64,000 nt of DNA from Bacteroidota bacterium (GTDB lineage Bacteria; Bacteroidota; Ignavibacteria; Ignavibacteriales; Melioribacteraceae): NCBI GenBank assembly GCA_023397505.1, contig JAEWUC010000005.1, positions 1 through 64,000 on the forward strand, read 5' to 3'. Below, piece after piece: positions 43,389 through 52,217 of this stretch; position 1 is the first letter of the stretch, and every line of letters begins with the position of its first letter. Both the position numbers and the translations under genes were made by a program. The notes below the pieces were generated by a model that was not told the DNA's origin, made no database searches, and worked only from the letters and a program-made list of their open reading frames with translations.

Positions 43389-44030
43389 CTACTCTTCGAT
43401 TAAAACTTTTTTATTTTCCAGCACTCTTGCTGTAAATTGTTTGTTGTCCGCGGTTCTTATTTTTATTCTATCGTTAACTCCGCCGTCTTCGCGCGCAAAA
43501 GCTTGAACGGTTATAAGAATTGAACCGGCATCTTTAATAGCCGTTAGTTTATCGCCCGTGAAAACTACCGGCACATCTTCAATTTCTTCTTCAATTAAAA
43601 CAGAACCCGGATTAAGTAATATTCTATTTCTTAATGATTTAATATCCGCAGAACTCTCAACGGGTTTTCCTCTTAAAGCTGCAACGTCAACCAACTTCAT
43701 TTCAAACATTGTTTCATTTAAGTCCGTCTTTGGTTTTATTGATTGCGCAGCAACGAGCACATATTTATAAAGTTTAACTCTAACCGATATAAACGACGAC
43801 GAACTGTTGTTTGTATTTGAAGTTCGTACGGGAATGTAAACCATATCTCTATTTAAACTGAATTCTTTTTCCTCTCTTAATTCAATTTCGCCGGAAGTTT
43901 TTGGCGAACTCAAAATTTTATACTCGAACTTCTCGTAAGCCGATAAATACTTGTTCAAATAATCACGAACTTGTTTATCAAGCGAACCGCCGTTATGAAA
44001 AAGAGACAATATTAATAGAAGCAATTTCAT
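43389..44030 (-). CDS. flgA: P-ring assembly chaperone FlgA
   Basis: 213 residues. Short hydrophobic N-terminus that could act as a signal; SAF-like domain at about 85-155 (Leu-Arg-Asn-Arg-Ile-Leu-Leu-Asn-Pro-Gly-Ser-Val-Leu) and a C-terminal beta domain (Val-Gln-Ala-Phe-Ala-Arg-Glu-Asp-Gly), as in FlgA. It helps P-ring subunits assemble in the periplasm. It lies between flgG and flgH, as expected. Confidence 0.9.
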   Translation of the reverse strand: MKLLLLILSLFHNGGSLDKQVRDYLNKYLSAYEKFEYKILSSPKTSGEIELREEKEFSLNRDMVYIPVRTSNTNNSSSSFISVRVKLYKYVLVAAQSIKPKTDLNETMFEMKLVDVAALRGKPVESSADIKSLRNRILLNPGSVLIEEEIEDVPVVFTGDKLTAIKDAGSILITVQAFAREDGGVNDRIKIRTADNKQFTARVLENKKVLIEE

Positions 44031-44034
44031 TTTA

Positions 44035-44835
44035 TTATGCTCTCTTAAGATTGTTTGCCATTGTCATCATGTCTTCAACTGTTTTTACGGTTTTGGAATT
44101 GATTTCATATGCACGTTGAGCCGCAATCATAGCAATCATTTCTTCAACTATATCAACGTTGGAAGCTTCAAGATAACCCTGTTGAATTTCTCCAAAGCCG
44201 TTGCTGCCGGGCGTTCCGTAAATTGGTGCACCGGAAGCAGGAGTTTCCGTATATAAATTATTTCCTATCGCTTCAAGTCCGCCGGGATTCATAAATCTTA
44301 CAAGCTGAAGTGTGTCGAGCGCTACTACACTGCCGTCTAATTGTCTTACTTCTACTGCGCCGTCGCGGTTAACTATCAATTCCATAGAATCTTCATTCAA
44401 CGTAATATCGGGTTCAATGTAATAACCGGATGGCGTAACAAGCTTGCCTTCGGAATTAACTTTTAACGCACCGTCGCGCGTGTAAGCATAAGTGCCGTCG
44501 GCTTTGCGCACCTGGAAAAATCCGTCACCTTGAATAGCAAGGTCCATATTGTTGTTTGTAGGAAGTATATCTCCCTGGTTAAATATTTTTTGTGTTGATG
44601 TGGGTTGTACGCCGTTACCAACTTGAATTTTATTTATTGCCGATTGGTTGGATGCGTTGGATGCCGCCGGGAGAGTATTAACAGGAATTTCCTGGTACAT
44701 TAAATCCTGGAATTCGGCTTTGTTCTTTTTAAAACCATTGGTGTTGATATTCGCAATATTGTTGGATATAACTTCGATATTCAACTGTTGCGCATACATA
44801 CCCGATGCAGCCGATCTTAATGCTCTTGTTGACAT
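44035..44835 (-). CDS. flgG: Flagellar distal rod protein FlgG
   Basis: 266 residues, the usual size. N-terminal motif Ile-Ser-Asn-Asn-Ile-Ala-Asn-Ile-Asn-Thr-Asn-Gly-Phe-Lys-Lys, central Gly-Asp-Gly-Phe-Phe-Gln-Val, and C-terminal Leu-Glu-Ala-Ser-Asn-Val-Asp-Ile-Val-Glu-Glu-Met-Ile-Ala-Met-Ile-Ala-Ala-Gln-Arg-Ala-Tyr-Glu are typical of the flagellar rod family and of FlgG in particular. It forms the distal rod. It follows flgF by 41 bases. Confidence 0.96.
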   Translation of the reverse strand: MSTRALRSAASGMYAQQLNIEVISNNIANINTNGFKKNKAEFQDLMYQEIPVNTLPAASNASNQSAINKIQVGNGVQPTSTQKIFNQGDILPTNNNMDLAIQGDGFFQVRKADGTYAYTRDGALKVNSEGKLVTPSGYYIEPDITLNEDSMELIVNRDGAVEVRQLDGSVVALDTLQLVRFMNPGGLEAIGNNLYTETPASGAPIYGTPGSNGFGEIQQGYLEASNVDIVEEMIAMIAAQRAYEINSKTVKTVEDMMTMANNLKRA

Positions 44836-44876
44836 TTATTCCTCCTTAACCCGCACTTGCGGTATTTCTTTACTTA

Positions 44877-45584
44877 TTAAACTTTTCCGATTTCGTTTGC
44901 TTTTTCCAGACTTGCATCGAAATAAGAAACTACTCTTTGGGCTGATTCGTAATTCTTACTTACTTTAATCATTTCCTGCATTTCCTCAATAGCGCTAACA
45001 TTAGAACTTTCAATAAATCCCTGCGATACGCTGAAGTCGCCTTCACCGGCAGCAGAATGAATATCATCTTCCAAATAAAAATTTGACGAAGAAAGTTTTT
45101 TTAGTAACTCTTTGTTTTCAATTTTAGCAATCAGCAAAGTATCAACTTCAACATTGCCAACTCTTATCTCGCCGTTTTTTGAAATTGTAATTGTTTGGTC
45201 TTTATCAAGCATATTTTCTTTAATATTAATTTCTCCGCGTTGGCCTAAAACTTTAAGTCCTTCTTCGTTTACAAGATAACCTTCATCATCTATTCCGAAT
45301 TTTCCATTCCGCGAATACAGCAATTGATCTTCTTTCTGTAGGACAAAAAATACATCGCCGTTAAGTGCAAAGTTCAATGGATTGGATGTAGGAACAATTT
45401 CTCCTTGATTAAAATCTGTGTACTCGCGCATCGATGGCTTTTCAATGTCATCAAGTATCTGGTAAAATGCCGCGTCCTTTTTGTAACCTATTGTATTTAG
45501 ATTAGCGAGATTGTTTGAAATTACGGCAATACTTTTGCTGCTTTTTTCCAAACTGCGGGCAGCAGATGTAATTCCTTCTATCAT
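44877..45584 (-). CDS. flgF: Flagellar proximal rod protein FlgF
   Basis: 235 residues. Rod-family N-terminus (Val-Ile-Ser-Asn-Asn-Leu-Ala-Asn-Leu-Asn-Thr-Ile-Gly-Tyr-Lys-Lys) and C-terminus (Gly-Phe-Ile-Glu-Ser-Ser-Asn-Val-Ser-Ala-Ile-Glu-Glu-Met). The length and place before flgG point to FlgF. It should be exported and form part of the rod. Sequence divergence from FlgG is clear in the middle. It overlaps the unknown membrane gene at 45581 by four bases. Confidence 0.92.
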   Translation of the reverse strand: MIEGITSAARSLEKSSKSIAVISNNLANLNTIGYKKDAAFYQILDDIEKPSMREYTDFNQGEIVPTSNPLNFALNGDVFFVLQKEDQLLYSRNGKFGIDDEGYLVNEEGLKVLGQRGEINIKENMLDKDQTITISKNGEIRVGNVEVDTLLIAKIENKELLKKLSSSNFYLEDDIHSAAGEGDFSVSQGFIESSNVSAIEEMQEMIKVSKNYESAQRVVSYFDASLEKANEIGKV

Positions 45585-46156
45585 GCAAAACTCCTTTGTC
45601 CGCCGTACTGAACTTCATGAGCACGGATACGCGTGGCAAGTAAAATCTCCTCTTTTCCTATCTGAGATTTTTTTGCCGCCGCCGTTACTTTTGAATCTTC
45701 GTTTAGCACTACCGAGGTTAAAGTTAAGCGGGTACGAATTTCTTTTAATCTCGGATCGATTTCTTTAATAAACTTTTCTTCGCGCATCAACTTTATATTC
45801 TTTTTAAAACGATTGTTCTTATCGGTCAAATTTCTTTTAGCTCTTCTGATTCTAAGCCAGACAAGAGCAGCCGCAGTTGCTGTTAACATTATTACCGCTT
45901 TAACAACAAACGAGCTGCTAATACTCAATAACGAATCATTATTTTCTAAAACCTTTTTTACTTCAGTCTTTACCGGGACCGGTTTTTCAACAATTAAGAC
46001 AGGAGCGTTATTTTTCTTTTTAGCTTCTTCAATTTGTTGTTGAACTAACATATGTACGCTGCCGGCTTCATCGCTTTGAGCTTTTAAAACCTGCGATGCA
46101 CAAATGATAATCGTAGAGAATAATAGCAAACAGATTTTTATGGACTTGTTCTTCAT
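45581..46156 (-). CDS. Unknown membrane protein in flagellar cluster
   Basis: 191 residues with a signal peptide (cut near Leu-Lys-Ala-Gln), a polar region with Lys-Lys-Lys, one membrane helix at about 84-101, and a basic cytoplasmic tail rich in Arg and Lys with coiled-coil character. I do not recognise the family. Four-base overlaps on both sides tie it to flgF and to the degenerate kinase. A link to rod or sensing genes is only positional. Confidence 0.7.
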   Translation of the reverse strand: MKNKSIKICLLLFSTIIICASQVLKAQSDEAGSVHMLVQQQIEEAKKKNNAPVLIVEKPVPVKTEVKKVLENNDSLLSISSSFVVKAVIMLTATAAALVWLRIRRAKRNLTDKNNRFKKNIKLMREEKFIKEIDPRLKEIRTRLTLTSVVLNEDSKVTAAAKKSQIGKEEILLATRIRAHEVQYGGQRSFA

Positions 46157-47463
46157 ACCATATTCCTCTTTAGCGGAAAAACAAACGTCAATGACGAACC
46201 GCTTTCCATCGATGTTTCCATCATAGTTTTGCCTTCATGCTTAATGATGAATCTGGATAATATCATCAAGCTTAAATCGCGCGTAGGATTTTTTTCAAAA
46301 TTGACTAACAGCGGCAGGTAATCTGTTGTAGCAACTTTTAGTACAATAATATTATTCTGCTGCCTTGTTTGAACGAGAATGCCGCCGCTTGTTTGCGGTT
46401 GTGATTTTAATAACGTAAACAAGCTTATAAGAAATTGATTGAGTTCGTTTGTGCTGCTCAAAATAGTCGGCAGACCGTCTTCAAGATCCAGTATGCATTC
46501 GTAATTCATCTGTTTAAAAGATGGATTGACAACTTCATAATAATCTTCGATAATATCATTCAGGCAAAAAGCTTCAAGATTTTGTTGAACATTAGTTGTT
46601 TGTGCAAATTTCACCAATGGGTGAAGTATTGCTTTTACTTTATCAATTTGTTCTTTGATATTGTCGATAATTTCATATTCGCTTTCGGGAACGCTTAAAC
46701 GCAATAAATCTGCGCTGCTTAAAATTACCTGCAGCGGTGAAAAAATATGTTCGACTACTCCGTATGTAAGTTCTCCGATTGCCGAAAGTTTAAAGTCGTT
46801 TGATAATTTTGATTGATATGTGTGTAATTCTTCAACTGTAGTTTTTAAATTTTGTTTTAGAGCCAGAGAATCAATTTTATTAACAGCCATCCTCAGCATT
46901 ATATTAATCAACTGGAATTCCAGCAAATGATCTTTAAATGAAGGAAGAGTAGTTAGAATAGTTAATGCGCCTCTGTAATCTTTATTTTCCGGTATCGGGA
47001 TAATAATATGATTTTCCAAGCGGTTGTCGATCAGACTTCTTTTGGAAGTTTGAACAATCGTCAATTTACCGGTTGCAAATGCGGTAGCAAGCAAACCGTT
47101 TCTATAAGCGCGCTCAATAAATTCTTTTGTTTCGGTTGATGCAAAATTTGCTACCGGAAGCAGCCTGCTTTTTTCATCATTAAAAAAGAAAATTGCCGTA
47201 TCGCGTGTATCAACAAATTTGCTGATTGTAGTGTTAAACGAATTCAAAACCTGCTGAACTGTTGTATAGTACTGAATTCTTTTTTCAAACGAATAAAGCG
47301 ATTGAAAATAGTTTAAATACTTTTCGCCAAGTTCTGTCTGCGTTTTGGCAAACTGTATTGTTGGCTGAACCGGTTTAGATTTCGCTGTTCTTCCGTTAGC
47401 GCGGCTGATAAGCGTATCGACAAAAGGTTCAAATAAATGAGTATCTTCTTTGTGCAGTTTCAA
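46153..47463 (-). CDS. GAF-domain protein with degenerate histidine kinase module
   Basis: 436 residues, cytoplasmic. A GAF-like region at about 60-195 (Ala-Ile-Phe-Phe-Phe-Asn-Asp-Glu, then Ile-Ile-Ile-Pro-Ile-Pro) is followed by a HisKA-like segment with His239 in Val-Val-Glu-His-Ile-Phe-Ser-Pro-Leu. The ATPase-like region keeps part of an N-box (Asn-Glu-Leu-Asn-Gln-Phe) but lacks a clear Asp-x-Gly-x-Gly and Gly-x-Gly boxes, so it is probably not an active kinase. It overlaps its neighbours by four bases each side, between the HDOD genes and a membrane gene. Confidence 0.78.
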   Translation of the reverse strand: MKLHKEDTHLFEPFVDTLISRANGRTAKSKPVQPTIQFAKTQTELGEKYLNYFQSLYSFEKRIQYYTTVQQVLNSFNTTISKFVDTRDTAIFFFNDEKSRLLPVANFASTETKEFIERAYRNGLLATAFATGKLTIVQTSKRSLIDNRLENHIIIPIPENKDYRGALTILTTLPSFKDHLLEFQLINIMLRMAVNKIDSLALKQNLKTTVEELHTYQSKLSNDFKLSAIGELTYGVVEHIFSPLQVILSSADLLRLSVPESEYEIIDNIKEQIDKVKAILHPLVKFAQTTNVQQNLEAFCLNDIIEDYYEVVNPSFKQMNYECILDLEDGLPTILSSTNELNQFLISLFTLLKSQPQTSGGILVQTRQQNNIIVLKVATTDYLPLLVNFEKNPTRDLSLMILSRFIIKHEGKTMMETSMESGSSLTFVFPLKRNMV

Positions 47464-48347
47464 ACTTTAATCCCCACTGTTGCTGCTTGTTCAATTAATG
47501 TGATTCGATATTCATTAATAAAATCGTCAACGGCTTCGCGGCTGTTGAATTTGAGTATTTTAATAATTTCTTCGTCAAGCTTAAGATCTTTTTCCCACTT
47601 AAAACTTCCTTCGAGCATTGAATTAATCAAGTAATCCGACAAATGAATAATTGAGGAAAGATAATTTCCATTAGCAGATTTGCTTGGATTATGATGATTC
47701 AACACCGCGTCGCATGTTGTATCGGGTATATTCCATTTTTCAAGTAAAAATTTTCCAACTTCCTGGTGATCCATTCCGATCACTTCTCTTTCATAATCAA
47801 GCAGAGTAAATGTTTCGTCTTTGGAAAGTTCTGATATTTCAACAAAACTGCTGTGAAGGTATCTGTGCATAATAGAAATACCTATATCGTGGACGAAGCC
47901 GGCAACAAAAGCTTGTCCGCTGTCTATATAACCCAAATCTTCCGCAATTTTTTTAGCAAGCACACCGGTTAAAAACGAATGAGCAAAAAATTCATTTTGA
48001 TCCAGGTATTCGTCCGTTTTGTTTTTAAATAACTCGAACATCATCAGCGACCAAACAATATTTTGAAGTTCACTGAAGCCGAGAACCATTACCGCAAAAT
48101 CGATTGATGTTACTTTGCGCTGAAGTCCGTAAAACGGAGAGTTTGCAATCGATAGTATTTTAAGAACCAAACTTTGATCCTTTACGATTTCGCGTGAAAG
48201 GTCGTGGTTCGAAACACGGTCGCTGCCCAATAAGCGCAGTATCTCTTTAAGAGTTGTCGGCATACTCGGCAGATTGTGAATGTTTTCAAGAATCAACTCT
48301 GTTCTTTTTCGTTTTTCCGGTAAAGGTATTGAAGTTGTTGTTGTCAT
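47460..48347 (-). CDS. HDOD-domain signalling protein
   Basis: 295 residues, HDOD domain at about 25-225: Leu-Pro-Ser-Met-Pro-Thr-Thr, Ile-Val-Lys-Asp-Gln-Ser-Leu-Val-Leu-Lys-Ile-Leu-Ser-Ile-Ala-Asn-Ser, and His-Asp-Ile-Gly-Ile-Ser-Ile-Met. HDOD proteins are related to HD hydrolases but have usually lost the full metal site; they act in signalling. It is a paralogue of the next gene upstream, so a duplication is likely. It lies three bases downstream of that gene. Confidence 0.9.
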   Translation of the reverse strand: MTTTTSIPLPEKRKRTELILENIHNLPSMPTTLKEILRLLGSDRVSNHDLSREIVKDQSLVLKILSIANSPFYGLQRKVTSIDFAVMVLGFSELQNIVWSLMMFELFKNKTDEYLDQNEFFAHSFLTGVLAKKIAEDLGYIDSGQAFVAGFVHDIGISIMHRYLHSSFVEISELSKDETFTLLDYEREVIGMDHQEVGKFLLEKWNIPDTTCDAVLNHHNPSKSANGNYLSSIIHLSDYLINSMLEGSFKWEKDLKLDEEIIKILKFNSREAVDDFINEYRITLIEQAATVGIKV

Positions 48348-48350
48348 GGT

Positions 48351-49229
48351 TTATATACCTATTGATTCATAGTCTGTTTTAAAAAGTGATTCATAATTTT
48401 CTATTAATTTATCTAGATAAGATTTGGTGCCAAGATTAAGAATCGAAACAATATTTTCATCGAGTTGAAATCCGGAATCCCAAAGATAATTTCCGACACC
48501 AACGCGGTTTGTCATATAATCCGCAAAATGGACAACCGCAGTTAAATTTTTCCATTCTTCTGTTAAAGAAGGCGTATGATGAAACGCAATTGCATCGCCC
48601 AAAGATTGAGGTAAATTCCATCTTTCAGCAAGAATTCTTCCAACATCTTGATGAGTCATGCCGAGAACCTGTTCTTCCGCTTCGAGATAAGGGATACTTG
48701 TTTCCTTAACCAATGTGTTTATCTGTTTAAATTCTTTATTGAAATATCTTTGAATAACCGAAATGCCGAGGTCGTGCAGTAAACCGGCGGTAAATGCTTC
48801 GGCTGTTTTCGATAATCCCAAATCATCTGCAATTTTTTTAGCTCCTAAAGCCGTAGATAAGGAATGAATCCAAAACGATTTTCTGTTCCAATCATCTTTA
48901 TCTTTGCTGCTGAATGCTTCTATCATTGAAAGAGCGATAACAATATTTTTAATCTGCTCGAATCCAAGAACAACAATTGCGAATTCTATAGTCGAAACTT
49001 TGCGCGGTAAACCGTACAAAGGCGAATTTGCCACAGTAAGAATCTTTGCAGTTAATCCCTGGTCCTTGCTGATTATTTTTCCCAATTCATTTGTGCTTGT
49101 CATCGGGTTATCCAAAAGTTTTGTTACTTCGAACATTACTATTGGAATAGATGGAAGATTGCGGATACTGTTTAAATATCTTTTTTTATTTCCGAGTTCA
49201 TCGGTAGTGTTTTTAAGAGTTTCAAGCAT
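48351..49229 (-). CDS. HDOD-domain signalling protein
   Basis: 292 residues with an HDOD domain at about 20-230: Leu-Pro-Ser-Ile-Pro-Ile-Val, Ile-Ser-Lys-Asp-Gln-Gly-Leu-Thr-Ala-Lys-Ile-Leu-Thr-Val-Ala-Asn-Ser, and His-Asp-Leu-Gly-Ile-Ser-Val-Ile. It resembles the next gene downstream (47460-48347) throughout, so the pair arose by duplication. It overlaps the sigma factor gene by eight bases, so the two are co-translated and it may act on flagellar gene expression. Confidence 0.9.
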   Translation of the reverse strand: MLETLKNTTDELGNKKRYLNSIRNLPSIPIVMFEVTKLLDNPMTSTNELGKIISKDQGLTAKILTVANSPLYGLPRKVSTIEFAIVVLGFEQIKNIVIALSMIEAFSSKDKDDWNRKSFWIHSLSTALGAKKIADDLGLSKTAEAFTAGLLHDLGISVIQRYFNKEFKQINTLVKETSIPYLEAEEQVLGMTHQDVGRILAERWNLPQSLGDAIAFHHTPSLTEEWKNLTAVVHFADYMTNRVGVGNYLWDSGFQLDENIVSILNLGTKSYLDKLIENYESLFKTDYESIGI

Positions 49230-49848
49230 ATAGTTTTGTTAATTTTTTCTTTAACGATTCAATTATTTTTGTATGGACTTGCGAAACACGCGAAACGGTA
49301 ACACCTATTACCTTCGCAATTTCCGCGTAGTTTAAATTTTCGTAATAATACAGTGTAATAATCAATCTTTCTTTTTCGTCGAGCTGTTTAATTGCTTCAA
49401 GCAGTAGTTCTTTTGATTCGAGTTTTTCCGAAGTATCAAGCGGAGTGTCGGATTCATCGGATATAACTTCATACAACTGGCAATTGCTGTCTTCATCAAT
49501 TGAGTTGTTTAAAGACATTGTTGTGTGATAAAGTTCTTCATCCGTTGTTGTGTAAACTCTCTGTTTGCTTTGGATTTTGCGAAGTTCGTCAATAATTTTT
49601 CCCCGGATACGCTGAATAGCATAAGTTTCAAATTTTGTTCCGTATTCAGGGTCAAACCGATCGATTGCCTCGCTCAAACCTTCAATGCCGAATTGGAAAT
49701 AATCCCGGTCATCAAAAATTTTATTGCTGATGAATTTAGAATTGTGAATAACATAGTGAACAAGATTTGTGTAGGTTAGAATTATCTGCCTCTTAATATC
49801 GGGCGATGCTTCGTTTTTATATTGCAGCCAAAGTTGAGTTGTACTCAT
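49222..49848 (-). CDS. fliA: FliA-type sigma-28 factor lacking region 3
   Basis: 208 residues, against about 240-255 for FliA and SigD. Region 2 at about 20-95 has Asp-Tyr-Phe-Gln-Phe-Gly-Ile-Glu-Gly-Leu and Phe-Glu-Thr-Tyr-Ala-Ile-Gln-Arg-Ile-Arg-Gly-Lys-Ile-Ile-Asp-Glu-Leu-Arg; region 4 at about 145-205 has a helix-turn-helix ending Val-Ser-Arg-Val-Ser-Gln-Val-His. The roughly 45-residue region 3 between them is missing. It should direct RNA polymerase to flagellar promoters. It lies after flhG, as in many flagellar clusters. Confidence 0.9.
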   Translation of the reverse strand: MSTTQLWLQYKNEASPDIKRQIILTYTNLVHYVIHNSKFISNKIFDDRDYFQFGIEGLSEAIDRFDPEYGTKFETYAIQRIRGKIIDELRKIQSKQRVYTTTDEELYHTTMSLNNSIDEDSNCQLYEVISDESDTPLDTSEKLESKELLLEAIKQLDEKERLIITLYYYENLNYAEIAKVIGVTVSRVSQVHTKIIESLKKKLTKLYA

Positions 49849-49851
49849 TTT

Positions 49852-50079
49852 TTATTTCCCGCTTAAATTTTCTGCTAGTTCGTCTTTCTTTTTGTTGTAT
49901 AAAGCTTTGTTAATTGATTTTATGACAAGAATGGAAATGAGAGCGAGCATTATTGTTACAAAAACGAAAACTAGAAATGAACGCAGAATAACTTGTTCAA
50001 CAGGTAAACCGCGCTGGGCGAAGAATATTATTCCTAAAAAGAAAACCAAAAACCCAACTTGTATTACTATTTTGTTCAT
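49852..50079 (-). CDS. Small membrane protein between flhG and fliA
   Basis: 75 residues with two membrane helices, at about 5-21 and 32-55, and a charged C-terminus (Lys-Lys-Lys-Asp-Glu-Leu-Ala-Glu). A GGGAG motif nine bases before ATG 50079 supports the start. It lies three bases before fliA and 102 bases after flhG. I do not recognise the family. Its membrane topology and location would suit a motility or regulatory helper. Confidence 0.7.
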   Translation of the reverse strand: MNKIVIQVGFLVFFLGIIFFAQRGLPVEQVILRSFLVFVFVTIMLALISILVIKSINKALYNKKKDELAENLSGK

Positions 50080-50181
50080 TGACTATCACTCCCTTTGTGT
50101 CATAAAACTCAAAGATTATACCAGAGTGATAAACAGTGATTTAATTTGATAATACTTGAAAAAAGGATGTTTTTGAGGTTT

Positions 50182-51027
50182 TTATGCTTGGCTGGAATTT
50201 AGTGTTTGGTCATTATTAGCCATTTGATGAAATTCATTAATCTTACCCGATAGTTCGAGGATTTGCTCGGCTTCGGGAGACAGGATGTATGAATTTATAA
50301 ATAGTTTTTGCTCTAATAGACTTTTGCGGATTTCTTCCGAATAGAAAATTGATCCGAGATGAATCAACTCAATATTCAAGAAGTGATTAACCGCGGTTTG
50401 AAGTTTTTCAAAGGTATGAAAACCGTCTTCGGAATCTTTGCATTTGTTAATCACAACAGGAAAAATATTTTTTCCGCTGCTCTGGTATAAAAATTTCATT
50501 AATACATAAGAATCCATTACTGCAGTAGGTTCGGTAGTAACCACAAAAATATTTTCGTCGCATCTTCTTAATAAATTAATAGCATTTAAATCCGCACCCG
50601 CGCCGGTATCGATTAATATAAAATCATAATTGCCGGAAATCTTATTAATATTGTTAAACAAAATTGTGTACTGCGAATCTGATAGCTGCAATAATGCCGA
50701 TGAACCTGCCTCGCCGAAAATTGCATCAACATTATAAGTAAGATTTGTGATAGTCTCGGAGATTAATTTTTTACCCAAAACAAAATCATTAAGCGTTGAT
50801 AAAGGATTAACATTCAACATTAAATGAAGATTTGCTAAATTATAATCAAGATCAATAAGCAGAACTTTCTTTTGAAGCCGGGCAAGAGCATAAGCTGTGT
50901 TAAGCGCAAGGAATGATTTTCCAGTTCCGCCTTTGCCGGATGTAAAAGAAAATATTTTTTTAGATTGTTCGACGCCGCTGTTTTTATCTAAATACAGCAA
51001 GCGCAATTTTTCCGCTTGATCTTTCAT
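50182..51027 (-). CDS. flhG: MinD-like ATPase FlhG
   Basis: 281 residues. N-terminal short tail, then a deviant Walker A Gly31-Lys-Gly-Gly-Thr-Gly-Lys-Ser38 in Phe-Ser-Phe-Thr-Ser-Gly-Lys, a Leu-Ile-Asp-Leu-Asp Walker A', and Phe-Ile-Leu-Ile-Asp-Thr-Gly-Ala-Gly as switch region, as in the FlhG/YlxH/FleN group of MinD ATPases. FlhG controls flagellar number and place with FlhF. The start overlaps the flhF stop by one base. Confidence 0.93.
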   Translation of the reverse strand: MKDQAEKLRLLYLDKNSGVEQSKKIFSFTSGKGGTGKSFLALNTAYALARLQKKVLLIDLDYNLANLHLMLNVNPLSTLNDFVLGKKLISETITNLTYNVDAIFGEAGSSALLQLSDSQYTILFNNINKISGNYDFILIDTGAGADLNAINLLRRCDENIFVVTTEPTAVMDSYVLMKFLYQSSGKNIFPVVINKCKDSEDGFHTFEKLQTAVNHFLNIELIHLGSIFYSEEIRKSLLEQKLFINSYILSPEAEQILELSGKINEFHQMANNDQTLNSSQA

Positions 51028-52217
51028 TACATTGCCAGCCCGGTATAGATTATTTTAGCAATATATTCCGAATCTGCCGAGATTATGTCGTCCGGAATAA
51101 CCTGCCCGTTTGTTAAGAACATTATCGGTTTGTTGTAATTCATCGTAATGTTAATAAGATTGCCGTATGTGATTGCTTCGTCGATTTTAGTAAATAAAAA
51201 CGAACTGTAATTAAATAAACTAAATTTATCCGCGGCATCCATCAACGTTCTTTCCGAACTTGTTGCACTAAGAACAAGCAGCGTATCATCAACCGGAATT
51301 TTATCGAGAAACCTTTTGATGTTTTTTAGCTCTTCTTTATTCTTTTGACTTCTTCCTACGGTATCTATAAGGATTAAATCTTTGTTAGCCATTTTCGAAA
51401 TTAACCCGGGCATATCTTCGGGTTCATAAGCTACCAATAAATCGATATTGCTGATTTCAGAAAATATTCTTAACTGATCGATAGCGCCGAGGCGATAAGT
51501 ATCAATTGAAATAATGCCTACATCGAGGTTGTGCAGTATTTTAGATATCGCGGCAAGCTTTGCGATACTTGTCGTTTTGCCTACGCCGGTTGGACCAACG
51601 AGCGAAACGATTTTTGATTTTTTGCCTTTTGACAATTTGAAATCTGTTGTTGGAATCATTGACGAAAGGCATGAGATTACATAGCTGTCCAGGTTTGAAG
51701 TATTCAACAAATTTTTACTTTTTTTCAGCTGGTTAACAACCATCTTAATTAACGGTTTTTGAACTTCGTGATTTATAAGAGTATCAATTACATCTTTCAG
51801 ATCGTTATCAATAGGTTGTTTTACAACAGTATTTAATTTTGATTTTAGATCCTTTTGTGGAAGCGTAAAAGTGAAAGGGTTTTTAGTTCTTTCCTTCGAC
51901 AACGAATTCAGCTCATCAACAAACGAAGTAAGAGTCGGGCTATCATTTTTTGTTTGAGGTACATCATGCGTAATTATTTGCGGTTGGCTTTGCGCCGGTG
52001 TATTAGTTGTACTTTCGAATTTTTCTGAAGACGATGGAACAAATTCTATTTTCTCTTCCTCAATTCCAGATGTAATTTCGAAAAGCCTTACTACATTATC
52101 CAACGATTTTTCCTCAACAACGCGTGTGCTGAGAATTATTGCCTCTGTACCAAGCTCCTTCTTCATTTTTTCAGTGGCTTCTTTAAGTGTTGGCGCTAAA
52201 TATTTTTTGATTTTCAT
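51027..52217 (-). CDS. flhF: SRP-type GTPase FlhF
   Basis: 396 residues. N-terminal Met-Lys-Ile-Lys-Lys-Tyr and Glu-Leu-Gly-Thr-Glu-Ala-Ile-Ile-Leu-Ser are typical of FlhF. A variable linker precedes the NG domains with P-loop Gly208-Pro-Thr-Gly-Val-Gly-Lys-Thr215, Asp-Thr-Tyr-Arg and Ile-Asp-Thr-Val-Gly-Arg. It targets early flagellar components to the membrane and sets flagellum position with FlhG. It overlaps flhA by four bases. Confidence 0.94.
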   Translation of the reverse strand: MKIKKYLAPTLKEATEKMKKELGTEAIILSTRVVEEKSLDNVVRLFEITSGIEEEKIEFVPSSSEKFESTTNTPAQSQPQIITHDVPQTKNDSPTLTSFVDELNSLSKERTKNPFTFTLPQKDLKSKLNTVVKQPIDNDLKDVIDTLINHEVQKPLIKMVVNQLKKSKNLLNTSNLDSYVISCLSSMIPTTDFKLSKGKKSKIVSLVGPTGVGKTTSIAKLAAISKILHNLDVGIISIDTYRLGAIDQLRIFSEISNIDLLVAYEPEDMPGLISKMANKDLILIDTVGRSQKNKEELKNIKRFLDKIPVDDTLLVLSATSSERTLMDAADKFSLFNYSSFLFTKIDEAITYGNLINITMNYNKPIMFLTNGQVIPDDIISADSEYIAKIIYTGLAM

